From: Verrucomicrobium sp.
GTDB taxonomy: Bacteria; Verrucomicrobiota; Verrucomicrobiia; Methylacidiphilales; UBA1321
Length of the DNA: 64,000 bases
Assembly (NCBI GenBank): GCA_017849585.1
Contig: JAFIGT010000043.1
Span: 1 to 64,000 of the forward strand
Reading direction: 5' to 3'
In this document: positions 1-8,621 of the stretch, piece after piece
Layout: the number at the start of each line of letters is the position of its first letter
Numbering within the stretch: position 1 is the stretch's first letter
The notes under the pieces: model-generated
The model's database searches: none
What the model was told of the DNA's origin: nothing
What the model saw: the letters and a program-made list of their open reading frames with translations, nothing else
Translations under genes and position numbers: made by a program

Positions 1-45
1 AGCTCTTGGCTCCTGTCGCCCTACGGGCTCCATCCGCCAAGAGCT
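1..45. repeat. Perfect 10-bp inverted repeat at window start
   Basis: The first ten bases (AGCTCTTGGC, 1-10) are repeated as their exact reverse complement at 36-45, with a GC-rich 25-base spacer. It lies just upstream of the point where narG homology stops. It could be a hairpin, the end of a small mobile element, or the edge of a repeat that limited assembly. No protein similarity is seen in any frame of 1-136. Confidence 0.6.
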
Positions 46-205
46 TGATCCCATCCCATCATCTGTTACCCTTACCATCAACTAACTAACCAACCCCATT
101 CCTCTCACTCGTTTTGGACCATATTGGGGGACTCAATCAGTCGAAGCGCGCCATTCGGGGGCAAAGGTTGTAGTCCTCTCGCCTGATTTTAGCCAGACCT
201 CGAAA

Positions 206-3013
206 GTGGCGGACGAATGGGTGCCAATCCATCAGGGACAGGACGCCGCTTTTTGGATGGCGGTAAATCATGTGATTCTCAAGGAATATTACACCGATAA
301 GCAGACGCCATATTTCAACGACTATCTCAAACAATACAGTGATTCCCCGTTCCTTATTACCCTAAACCGCCAAGAAAACGGCGCTTATCGCGCTGGCAAG
401 CTGCTGCGCGCCAGTCAAGTTGCGGGAACGGAAAATGAAGAAAATGCGGAATGGAAATTTTTTGTCATCGACGCCAAATCCGGTGAACTCAAAATGCCGA
501 TGGGAACCGTCGGCCACCGATGGCAAAAGAAAAAGGGTGAGTGGAATCTCAAGATGCAGGATGCGGCAGGAGCGCCGATCGATCCCCTGCTAACTTTGGC
601 CGGTTCCTCCGCTGAAACGCTCAAGGTGGAATTTAATGATTTTTCCGAGGCGACCAATGAAAAGATTTATCAGCGCGATCTGCCGGTCCGCAAAATCGAA
701 ACAGCCAGTGGCTCGATTTATGTGGTCACCGGCTTCGACCTGCTCATTGCCCAATACGGGGTCAACCGTGGGTTTGAAGGGCAGTGGCCAAAGAATTACG
801 ACGACGATCAGGTTCCTTTTACTCCGGCGTGGCAGGAAAAATATACGGGTATCAAGGCAGAAGTGGTCGTCAACTTCGCCCGAGAATGGGCCAGGACAGC
901 CGAACTGACCGGCGGCAAATGCAGCGTCATCATTGGCGCTGGCGTCAATCATTGGTACCACAATAATCTAATCTATCGGGCACCGATCCATGCAATGGTT
1001 CTCTGCGGCTGCATTGGCAAAAACGGCGGCGGTCTCAATCACTATGTCGGACAGGAAAAACTGACGCCGCAGGCGTCTTGGGCTCCGGTGGCTTTCGGCA
1101 CGGACTGGTCTGCCCCGCCACGCCAGCAAAATGCGCCATCGTTTCACTACATGCATTCCGATCAATGGCGCTATGACCGTGCCTTTAGCGAGATGTGCCC
1201 AGTGTCCGACAGTGAACATCCGATGGCACACGGTCATACGGCGGACAAACAGGCGATGGCCGTCCGCGCAGGCTGGCTTCCCTGTTTTCCTCAATTCACA
1301 AAGAGCAACATTGAGATTGTCGCGGAGGCTGAAGCCGCAGGCGCGAAGACTGACGAAGAGATCATCGCCTATGTCGTTAAGCAACTCAAAGAACGCAAAT
1401 TAAAATTTGCCATGGAAGATCCCGATAATCCGGAATGCTTCCCACGCGTCTGGTACATCTGGCGCGGCAACGCGTTGATGTCTTCAGCCAAAGGGCACGA
1501 ATATTTCCTTAAACACTACCTGGGCACCCATCACAACGAGATTTCCGAGGAAGCGGCAAGGAGCGAAGTGAAGGACGTGGTCTGGCACGACAAGGTGCAA
1601 CTCGGTAAATTCGATCTCATCGTCGATCTCAACTTCCGCATGGATACCTCGGCGCTCTACTCCGACATCGTTCTGCCAGCGGCGACTTACTACGAGAAAA
1701 ACGATCTCAATTCCACTGACATGCACACCTTCATCCACCCATTGCAAGCGGCGATACCGCCTTGCTGGGAGTCGAAGAGTGACTGGCAGATTTTCCGAGG
1801 CATTGCGCAGGCTACGTCAAAGTTGGCGGAAAAATTCTATAACAAGCCGGTAAAGGACATTGTGGTGACGCCACTCATGCACGACACGCCGGCCGAAATG
1901 GCGCAGCCAGGCGTGAAAGACTGGGCCAAAGGCGAATGCGAGGCGATTCCCGGTAAAACAATGCCGAATATGAAAATCGTCACGCGCGATTACACAAAGA
2001 TATATCAGAAATTCATCTCTCTCGGCCCCAACTTCCGCAATAACGGTCTCGCCGTCCACGGCACACACTATGATATAGATGATCTCTATGACGCCTATTG
2101 CAAGGCTAACACGATTGAAGCCTGGGATAATAAGGAATATCCCTCCCTGCGTGACGAGAAAGATGTTTGCAGCATTATCCTTCATTTCGCGGCGGAAACC
2201 AATGGCGAATTGGCTTATCGCGCCTATGAGGCGGAATCGATCAAGACAGGCATCGACCACACCCATTTGGCCGCACTCCATCGTGGTGTACGAATCACCT
2301 TCGAAGATATTATTGCGCAACCTCGCCGCACATTGACCACTCCATACTGGACTGGCATTACCAACGGCACCCGGACTTATTCGGCTTATTGCCAGAACAT
2401 CGAAGAGCTTATCCCGTGGCGCACATTGACGGGACGCCAGCATCTCTATCTCGATCACGATGCCTATGTGGCCTTCGGCGAAAACATGGCAACCTTCAAG
2501 CCTCGCAATGATCTAGCCAGGACTTGCGACCTGGAGAAATCGAGCCGCCCCACCGGATCAATGGTCCTTAATTTCCTAACACCACATGGCAAGTGGCACA
2601 TTCACTCCACCTACGGCGATACGTTGCGGATGAAGACGCTCTCCCGTGGTTGTTATCCGGTATGGCTTAACGACAAAGACGCCGGACTGATCGGCATCGA
2701 AGACAACGACTGGGTCGAGATCTACAACGACCACGGCGTTGTTTGCACCCGGGCTATTGTCAGCGCACGCATTCCACGCAGCACCTGCTTTATATACCAC
2801 GCCCCCGAAAGAACGCTTGGGGTGCCCAAATCCCCGGAGCGGGGCAATCGCCGGGCTGGAGGTCACAACAGCCTTACCCGCGTTCGGCTCAAGCCTCTTT
2901 TCATGATTGGCGGTTACGCCCAATTTACTTACGCCTTTAATTACTGGGGACCTCCGGGGGTTAACCGCGAGACCTATGTCATGGTAAAAAAACTTAACAA
3001 AGTGACGTGGTAA
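206..3013 (+). CDS. narG: Respiratory nitrate reductase alpha subunit NarG, 5'-truncated
   Basis: This is the molybdopterin-bisMGD catalytic subunit that reduces nitrate to nitrite on the cytoplasmic face of the membrane. The protein follows E. coli NarG closely from the segment VEARHSGAKVVV (encoded from base 140) to the C-terminal FMIGGYAQFTYAFNYWG region. Landmarks are GAGVNHWYHNN, NHYVGQEKL, WYEK-type LPAATYYEKND, ELIPWRTLTGRQ and LNFLTPHGKWHIHSTYGD. About 935 residues remain of the usual 1200 or so. The first roughly 265 are absent, including the FS0 [4Fe-4S] ligands and the Asp that ligates Mo. An in-frame TAA at 83-85 and loss of homology before about 137 show that the missing part is not simply off the window edge in this frame. 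The GTG at 206 is the first usable start but lies inside the conserved domain. As drawn, the product could not be active. Confidence 0.9.
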   Translation: MADEWVPIHQGQDAAFWMAVNHVILKEYYTDKQTPYFNDYLKQYSDSPFLITLNRQENGAYRAGKLLRASQVAGTENEENAEWKFFVIDAKSGELKMPMGTVGHRWQKKKGEWNLKMQDAAGAPIDPLLTLAGSSAETLKVEFNDFSEATNEKIYQRDLPVRKIETASGSIYVVTGFDLLIAQYGVNRGFEGQWPKNYDDDQVPFTPAWQEKYTGIKAEVVVNFAREWARTAELTGGKCSVIIGAGVNHWYHNNLIYRAPIHAMVLCGCIGKNGGGLNHYVGQEKLTPQASWAPVAFGTDWSAPPRQQNAPSFHYMHSDQWRYDRAFSEMCPVSDSEHPMAHGHTADKQAMAVRAGWLPCFPQFTKSNIEIVAEAEAAGAKTDEEIIAYVVKQLKERKLKFAMEDPDNPECFPRVWYIWRGNALMSSAKGHEYFLKHYLGTHHNEISEEAARSEVKDVVWHDKVQLGKFDLIVDLNFRMDTSALYSDIVLPAATYYEKNDLNSTDMHTFIHPLQAAIPPCWESKSDWQIFRGIAQATSKLAEKFYNKPVKDIVVTPLMHDTPAEMAQPGVKDWAKGECEAIPGKTMPNMKIVTRDYTKIYQKFISLGPNFRNNGLAVHGTHYDIDDLYDAYCKANTIEAWDNKEYPSLRDEKDVCSIILHFAAETNGELAYRAYEAESIKTGIDHTHLAALHRGVRITFEDIIAQPRRTLTTPYWTGITNGTRTYSAYCQNIEELIPWRTLTGRQHLYLDHDAYVAFGENMATFKPRNDLARTCDLEKSSRPTGSMVLNFLTPHGKWHIHSTYGDTLRMKTLSRGCYPVWLNDKDAGLIGIEDNDWVEIYNDHGVVCTRAIVSARIPRSTCFIYHAPERTLGVPKSPERGNRRAGGHNSLTRVRLKPLFMIGGYAQFTYAFNYWGPPGVNRETYVMVKKLNKVTW

Positions 3014-3022
3014 GAAATCTCT

Positions 3023-4507
3023 ATGGATGTCCGAGCACAAGTCTCAATGATCTTTCATCTCGATAAATGTATCGGGTGCCATACATGCAGCGTTGCCTGC
3101 AAAAACATTTGGACCGACCGCCCCGGTGCCGAATACATGTGGTGGAACAATGTCGAAACTAAGCCGGGTACAGGCTTCCCCACTCATTGGGAGGATCAGG
3201 AAAAATTCAATGGCGGCTGGAAGCTCAACGACCAGAAAGACCTTAAACTCCGCTCCCAGAACAAGGCCGACGCTTTTCTCAAGCTCTTCTATAATCCCAA
3301 CCAACCCACGATGGAGGATTACTATGAACCATGGACTTACAAGTACGCAGATCTCTTCAGCGCTCCGGCGGGCAATGACCAGCCGATCGCCATTCCGATT
3401 TCGCAAGTAACCGGGGAGCCTATCGATATCAAGTCCGGCCCCAACTGGGACGACGACCTCTCCGGTAGCCCCATTTATGCCGAAAACGATCTCAACCTCG
3501 ACAAACTGACTGAAGAGGAGCGCAACCAGCTTTTTGAAGTCGAGCGGCTCACGATGTTCTATCTTCCGCGTATCTGCAATCATTGCGCCAATCCGAGCTG
3601 CGTCGCCTCATGCCCCTCCGGCGCAATCTACAAACGCGGCGAAGATGGCATCGTTCTCATCAACCAAGAAAAATGTCGTGGATGGCGCGCTTGCGTTGCG
3701 GCCTGTCCATACAAAAAAATCTACTACAACTGGAAGACGGGCAAGTCGGAGAAATGCATCCTCTGCTATCCCCGGCTCGAAACGGGCCAGCCGCCTGCAT
3801 GTTTCCACTCGTGCGTTGGCCGCATCCGTTATCTTGGCGTGTTGCTCTATGATGCAGAACGCGCTGTGGAGGCGATGAAAGTTTCCAATCCTTCCCTCGT
3901 CGAGGCTCAGCGCACCGCCATTCTTGACCCAAACGATCCAAAGGTTGTTGAAAGCGCACTCAAGAACGGAATCAGTGACGAGTTCATCGAATCGGCACAA
4001 AGATCGCCCGTCTATAAATATGTCATGGAATGGAAAATCGCCCTGCCTCTCCATATAGAATATAGGACGATGCCGATGCTCTTCTATGTCCCTCCCCTGC
4101 TTCCGGTCATGGGCAAATCACTTAATGGAACTTATGAACAGACCGGGGAAGGCTTTTTTACAGGACTTGCGGAATCACGCCTGCCGATGAAATACCTGGC
4201 CTCGCTTTTCAGTGCGGGAAATACAACCGTGATTGAGGACGTGATGAAAAAGCTGATGGCTGTCCGCTACTATAAACGGCAGACCAGCGTCAACGATATG
4301 GATGTCTCGCAAATCCTGCGCGAATCCAAATTGACCGCTGAACAAGCGCAGGCGATTTATGAACTGACGGCCATCCCGACCGTCTATGAACGCTACGCCT
4401 TGCCGCCGCTACAGCGCGAGGAGGCCATTGAGAATACCTGTAGTCCACAAGCCTGCAAAGGATGCTCAGGCCTTGGTTTCAACGAAGCGCCAGCCCGAGG
4501 ATGTTAA
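3023..4507 (+). CDS. narH: Respiratory nitrate reductase beta subunit NarH
   Basis: NarH carries electrons through four Fe-S clusters from the NarI haems to NarG. The 494-residue protein is full length. It has the N-terminal CIGCHTCSVACKNIW cluster motif and the paired central motifs CNHCANPSCVASCP and CRGWRACVAACP. In the second, Trp replaces a Cys, which is the signature of the [3Fe-4S] cluster in NarH. CILCYPRLETGQPPACFHSC follows. It starts 9 bases after narG ends and overlaps narJ by 7 bases, so the genes are translationally coupled. All cluster ligands are intact, in contrast with the broken narG. Confidence 0.96.
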   Translation: MDVRAQVSMIFHLDKCIGCHTCSVACKNIWTDRPGAEYMWWNNVETKPGTGFPTHWEDQEKFNGGWKLNDQKDLKLRSQNKADAFLKLFYNPNQPTMEDYYEPWTYKYADLFSAPAGNDQPIAIPISQVTGEPIDIKSGPNWDDDLSGSPIYAENDLNLDKLTEEERNQLFEVERLTMFYLPRICNHCANPSCVASCPSGAIYKRGEDGIVLINQEKCRGWRACVAACPYKKIYYNWKTGKSEKCILCYPRLETGQPPACFHSCVGRIRYLGVLLYDAERAVEAMKVSNPSLVEAQRTAILDPNDPKVVESALKNGISDEFIESAQRSPVYKYVMEWKIALPLHIEYRTMPMLFYVPPLLPVMGKSLNGTYEQTGEGFFTGLAESRLPMKYLASLFSAGNTTVIEDVMKKLMAVRYYKRQTSVNDMDVSQILRESKLTAEQAQAIYELTAIPTVYERYALPPLQREEAIENTCSPQACKGCSGLGFNEAPARGC

Positions 4508-5163
4508 ACCACATGGCCCGAACTTATTATTACGCGTTGGCGCAATTGCTTGATTATCCGACTGCGGATTACAAACAACGCATCACGCAGGTCAAGGTGC
4601 TTCTACTGGTCAATCAGGAACAGGCCGCCCAAGTGCTGGAGCGGTATCGAAAATCTATTGAAGCCATCAGCATGGAGGGACTGGAAGAACTCTTCACTGG
4701 TACTTTTGACATGATGTCGGTTTGCATTCCCTATGTCAGCATCCACCTCTTCGGCGAGGAGAATTTTAAGCGCGGCGAATTCATGGCGCGATTGAATAAC
4801 CGTTATGAAGAGACTGGATTTAAACACGGTGACGAACTTCCAGACCATCTCTCGGTGATGCTTCGTTACCTGGCTCAGGCTGAGGATGGTGAGGCCGCGG
4901 AGTTGGTGAAATTTTGCATCCTTGCACCCTTGGAAAAAATGATTAGCAAGCTCCATGTTAAAAATCCCTATTCGCATCTGCTGGACGTCATCGAAACGAC
5001 TCTGAAGACCGATTTCCCGAAAATCGTCGCAGCGCCACTGCCCGTTGAGCAAAAATCTTCCTTTGGTTCATGCCAAACCGTCAGCAATGAGTGTGGCTGT
5101 TCCCTGGTACCGCCGACAAACGAATTTCTTGATATGAAACATTTAACCGCGACACGCTCATGA
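4501..5163 (+). CDS. narJ: Nitrate reductase assembly chaperone NarJ
   Basis: NarJ is the cytoplasmic chaperone that holds apo-NarGH during molybdenum-cofactor insertion and membrane attachment. The protein is about 220 residues, the normal size for the TorD/NarJ family. It has the typical start (YYYALAQLLDYPTADYKQ) and the central LNNRYEETGF and DELPDHLSVMLRYLA helices that are diagnostic of NarJ. The ATG at 4501 overlaps the narH stop; an in-frame ATG at 4513 is equally plausible. The C-terminal 35 residues contain a Cys-rich stretch (SCQTVSNECGCS) that is not part of the usual core. It overlaps narI by 4 bases. Confidence 0.9.
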   Translation: MLNHMARTYYYALAQLLDYPTADYKQRITQVKVLLLVNQEQAAQVLERYRKSIEAISMEGLEELFTGTFDMMSVCIPYVSIHLFGEENFKRGEFMARLNNRYEETGFKHGDELPDHLSVMLRYLAQAEDGEAAELVKFCILAPLEKMISKLHVKNPYSHLLDVIETTLKTDFPKIVAAPLPVEQKSSFGSCQTVSNECGCSLVPPTNEFLDMKHLTATRS

Positions 5164-6476
5164 CGGACGCCTTTTTATTGATCGGACTTCCTTACCTTGC
5201 CGTGTTCACCTGCGTTGTCGGGTGTTATTACCGCTGGAGGACGAGCCGCTACAGCTATTCCTCCCTCTCTTCACAGTTTCTTGAGAATAAGCAATTGCTT
5301 TGGGGATCGGCACCTTGGCACATCGGAATTATCGGCATCCTCCTCGGTCACGCCGTTGCCTTTTGCCTGCCGGAAGTCTGGAACAGCCTGATGTCCCAAC
5401 GAGTCGTATTGATCATCGTCGAGACGATCGGTATCGCACTGGCCATTTTGAGTATCGCCGGACTTGGCGTTCTGATTTTCCGTCGCCTCACCTCGGCGCG
5501 TATCCAGGCAGTCACCAGCACGATGGATATTGTGGTCGTGAGCCTGCTCATGATTCAAATCATTTTGGGACTTCTCACAGCACTCCAATATAGATGGGGA
5601 GCCGCATGGTCTACTGGAACCGCAACGCCTTATCTGTGGAGCCTAGTTACATTACGGCCGGATATATCATATGTGGCCGATTTTCCGATGCTCATCAAGC
5701 TCCACATCGTTTTGGCTTGGGTGCTGGTTTTGATTCTGCCCTTCACCCGGTTGGTGCACCTTCTCGCCGTCCCCCTCGAATATCTCTTCCGCGCCCCACA
5801 ACTTGTGATCTGGAATACGCGCCGTCGCCAGGAGAACGCGATCGTTGCCGAAATTAAGACGGAGAGCCGCCGTGAATTTATCAAGGCCGCAGCCGGCATT
5901 ACGATCGCGGGCGGACTCATCTCCATTGGTGCGTTTGATAAGCTGCTCAATTTTTTCAAGGGGACACCTCATGACGAAACGGCCGAAGTCGACATTCTCG
6001 CCAAAAAATTGCGTCGTCTCCAGCAAACGGCCGAAGAGCGCGCCCTGGAGCTTGAGCGCAAGAAAAACGAATATATCCAGATTGCCACTCTCTCCGAATT
6101 AAGCCCAACCAAAGGAAAATATTTTATCGATTACGCAATGAACCCGGGCTTGGTTTTCAAGGGGGACAATGGACTGCCTATTCTTATTTCCGCCAAATGC
6201 ACACATCTTGGTTGCACCGTTGGCAGCGAGGTCGATGGCCAGGGCCGCATTCTCTGCCCATGTCACGTATCCTATTTTGATGTTAAAACCGGAAAACCAA
6301 ATGACGAGGCTCCCGCCAAACTGCCACTTCGCCATTTCAGTTGGGTGCTCATGGACGAAAACGGGAAAATCATTCTCCGTCAAAATCCGGGAAAACCCGT
6401 GGAAGGAGAAATTACCCCTGAAGTTCTAGCTAGGGGCAATATCTATATTGTCAAACCGCACGAGGAATCCGCCTGA
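5160..6476 (+). CDS. narI: NarI-Rieske fusion: nitrate reductase gamma subunit joined to a Rieske [2Fe-2S] protein
   Basis: Residues 1 to about 225 form a five-helix NarI, the dihaem cytochrome b that oxidises quinol and anchors NarGH. Its four haem-ligand His have E. coli spacing: WHIGIIGILLGH (10 apart) and LHIVLAWV...LVH (18 apart). This is fused in frame to a Rieske protein. A twin-arginine signal-anchor (SRREFIKAAAG, about 235-245) with a hydrophobic segment is followed by a charged coiled-coil linker, then CTHLGC (347-352) and CPCH (366-369), which bind the [2Fe-2S] cluster by 2 Cys and 2 His. NarI's C terminus is cytoplasmic, so Tat export of the Rieske head to the periplasm fits the topology. 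There is no stop or frameshift between the parts. The ATGA overlap with narJ and the TGATG overlap with the cytochrome b gene show one operon. Confidence 0.92.
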   Translation: MTDAFLLIGLPYLAVFTCVVGCYYRWRTSRYSYSSLSSQFLENKQLLWGSAPWHIGIIGILLGHAVAFCLPEVWNSLMSQRVVLIIVETIGIALAILSIAGLGVLIFRRLTSARIQAVTSTMDIVVVSLLMIQIILGLLTALQYRWGAAWSTGTATPYLWSLVTLRPDISYVADFPMLIKLHIVLAWVLVLILPFTRLVHLLAVPLEYLFRAPQLVIWNTRRRQENAIVAEIKTESRREFIKAAAGITIAGGLISIGAFDKLLNFFKGTPHDETAEVDILAKKLRRLQQTAEERALELERKKNEYIQIATLSELSPTKGKYFIDYAMNPGLVFKGDNGLPILISAKCTHLGCTVGSEVDGQGRILCPCHVSYFDVKTGKPNDEAPAKLPLRHFSWVLMDENGKIILRQNPGKPVEGEITPEVLARGNIYIVKPHEESA

Positions 6477-7582
6477 TGAACTTTCGAAATTTATTTCAAT
6501 CCGCGCTGGATTATGTCAGCGAACGGATTCCCGTTGAGAAAATGAATTTTGAAGCGATGGTGGCCAAGAAGGAAGTTCCGCTCCACCGTTTGAGTTGGGC
6601 TTATTACATGGGTGGACTTGCCCTCTTTTTCCTTCTGGTGCAGGTGGTCACCGGCCTCATGCTCCTCTTTTATTATCAGCCAACGGTTAGCGATGCCCAT
6701 GCCTCGGTGGAGTATATCACTGAGCACGTAGCCGGCGGCGCATTGATCCGCAACATGCACGCCTGGGCGTCCTCAGCCATGATATTTTGCGTCATCGCCC
6801 ATCTTCTTACAGCCTTCGCGATGAAAGCCTTCGACAAGCCGCGCGAAATCACGTGGATCACCGGCGTCCTATTGCTCCTGATCACCTTTGGTTTTGGCTT
6901 TACCGGATATCTTCTTCCATGGCATCAGATCGCTGTCAATGCCACCAAGATCGGCATGCAATCCATTGAACAAATCGGACAGTATCTTCCCGGCCAGATG
7001 GCTCTTTGGCCAAAGATGGTCAAAGAGATTGTTCAGGGGGAGGCTTCCGTCGGACAAGCCACCCTGAGTCGCTTTTATGCGATTCACGTTATCCTTCTTC
7101 CTTTAAGTGTGGCTGGCGTTCTTGGGCTTCACTTGCTGGCGATCCAGCTTCACGGAATGAGTCGGGGTATTGATGAAGCGCCGCGCCGCCATGAAAAATT
7201 CTTCCCATTTTTTGTCATTAAGGATCTTACGGTCTGGAGCGTGGCTTTCCTGTGCCTTTTCGTTATCGCCCTCTGCCTTCCCTTCGAATCGCTTTACTCC
7301 TATCCACTCTTCGAACCCTTCAACCCGAAGGGATCTACACCCGATGGCATTAAGCCGGAATGGTATTTCTATTTCGTCTATTACCCGCTTGAAATTCTTC
7401 CGTTTTGGGTGATCCTGCTCGGCTCGAACCTGGTACTCGCCATTCTTTTCCTTGCCCCGTGGCTATTTAAGGGGACCAGTCGTAAAACCCTCCGCCTGCT
7501 CGCCATTGCCGCCGCTCTGTACATGATTGTGATGACCGTCTTCGGCGAACACATCTACCACCTGTTTAAAGGAACTCATTAA
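6476..7582 (+). CDS. Cytochrome b of bc/b6f type, encoded in the nar operon
   Basis: This 368-residue membrane protein is a full-length diheme cytochrome b with both the N-terminal haem-binding part and the C-terminal quinol-site part. Haem ligands are in NMHAWASS...IAH (His 14 apart) and AIHVILLP...GLH (15 apart); the longer second spacing resembles b6-type proteins. The quinol-oxidation motif PEWY is present in KPEWYFYFVYYPLEILP. Together with the Rieske domain fused to NarI and the c-type cytochrome encoded next, it could form a complete quinol:cytochrome c oxidoreductase within the nitrate reductase operon. It overlaps the upstream stop and ends one codon boundary before the next start. 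Confidence 0.93.
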   Translation: MNFRNLFQSALDYVSERIPVEKMNFEAMVAKKEVPLHRLSWAYYMGGLALFFLLVQVVTGLMLLFYYQPTVSDAHASVEYITEHVAGGALIRNMHAWASSAMIFCVIAHLLTAFAMKAFDKPREITWITGVLLLLITFGFGFTGYLLPWHQIAVNATKIGMQSIEQIGQYLPGQMALWPKMVKEIVQGEASVGQATLSRFYAIHVILLPLSVAGVLGLHLLAIQLHGMSRGIDEAPRRHEKFFPFFVIKDLTVWSVAFLCLFVIALCLPFESLYSYPLFEPFNPKGSTPDGIKPEWYFYFVYYPLEILPFWVILLGSNLVLAILFLAPWLFKGTSRKTLRLLAIAAALYMIVMTVFGEHIYHLFKGTH

Positions 7583-8182
7583 ATGAATTTTCGATTTTTT
7601 CTGCAATTGACAGTCACCATCGGACTAGCGGGCGCCTTTGGTTTGAGTTCCGCTTTCGGCTATCCCGAGTACCAGATGTTCATCGTCAAGCATTCAAAAA
7701 AATCGGTCAACTGTGCGATGTGCCACGCCAACCCGGACGGTCCGGATGGAAATGCCGCTGGACAAATCGGAGGACTCACTCCGGAAGAACTGAATCGCCT
7801 CTCCCAGGCGCGTGCTGCCTTTGAACCTGGAAAAGAAGTGGACAGCCCGATTTTAAACGAATTTGGCAATCACATCATCAAGAACATTGGACGGACAAAG
7901 TTTATCGAATTACGAAATTCACCACAGCATCTGGCAGAGATGCTCGATCCAAAGAGCGACCTCGATAACGACGGAATTTCCGATGCGCAGGAATTTCTCG
8001 AAGGGAGCCATCCCCTTATGAAAACCGACGGCAATCCGTGGAGCCTGTTCAAAACCAACTTCCAGCGCAACCTGCCACAAATCCTTCTCATTTGCGTGGC
8101 GACCCTGGCTGGAATCTACGGATTGATACATCTTTTGCGCGGCTTTGCGATTGTTGTTGAGGAACCTCAAGAGGACGAATAA
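7583..8182 (+). CDS. Membrane-anchored mono-haem c-type cytochrome
   Basis: The 199-residue product has an N-terminal signal peptide (hydrophobic residues 5-28) and one haem c motif, CAMCH at 44-48. A short Asp-rich DLDNDGISD segment near 130 resembles a Ca-binding thrombospondin type-3 or dockerin-like loop. A C-terminal transmembrane helix (about 165-190) and an acidic tail follow. It therefore projects a single-haem domain into the periplasm. It starts directly after the cytochrome b stop, so it is the likely cytochrome c1-like partner of the Rieske/cytochrome b pair. I do not recognise the exact family; the electron-transfer role is inferred from motif and operon. Confidence 0.85.
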   Translation: MNFRFFLQLTVTIGLAGAFGLSSAFGYPEYQMFIVKHSKKSVNCAMCHANPDGPDGNAAGQIGGLTPEELNRLSQARAAFEPGKEVDSPILNEFGNHIIKNIGRTKFIELRNSPQHLAEMLDPKSDLDNDGISDAQEFLEGSHPLMKTDGNPWSLFKTNFQRNLPQILLICVATLAGIYGLIHLLRGFAIVVEEPQEDE

Positions 8183-8192
8183 TTAAACATCC

Positions 8193-8600
8193 ATGTTTAT
8201 CTACGGAAAAACTTCGGCCAATGCGATTGCAGTGATGAGTTTTCTTGCCGCGGAATCACCCCGCCGCGCCGGGTCAGCAGAAATTGCAAAAGTTCGGGGC
8301 CTATCCAAGGCGCTTACGGCCAAGCTGTTGACCCAGCTTGCCAGCGCCGGGTTGGTGACGGGGCAACCTGGGCCAGGCGGAGGCTACACGTTATCCAAAT
8401 CGGCCAGCAAAATCAGTCTAATGGATATCGCCAAACTTTTTGAGCCCACGGAATCGCCCTCGCCCTGTCCCTTCGGGCGTAATTGGTGTGGGAAGGGGGA
8501 TCCTTGCCCGCTTCATGATAAGATCTCGAGCATGCTCGAAGACAACCGTCGATTCATGGAAAAAACACGACTTTCCATTTTCACGATGAAACCAAAGTAA
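8193..8600 (+). CDS. Rrf2-family transcription regulator with Cys-rich C terminus
   Basis: The 135-residue protein has the Rrf2 winged helix (AEIAKVRGLSKALTAKLLTQLASAGLV, then GPGGGYTLSKSASKISLMDI). A C-terminal cysteine cluster follows, CPFGRNWCGKGDPCPLHD, which in this family binds an Fe-S cluster that senses NO, O2 or Fe-S status (NsrR, IscR, RsrR). It is ten bases downstream of the cytochrome gene and ahead of narK, so it is probably the local regulator of nitrate/nitrite respiration. The ligand is inferred. Confidence 0.88.
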   Translation: MFIYGKTSANAIAVMSFLAAESPRRAGSAEIAKVRGLSKALTAKLLTQLASAGLVTGQPGPGGGYTLSKSASKISLMDIAKLFEPTESPSPCPFGRNWCGKGDPCPLHDKISSMLEDNRRFMEKTRLSIFTMKPK

Positions 8601-8621
8601 ACAGCCAGAAAATCCATCATC

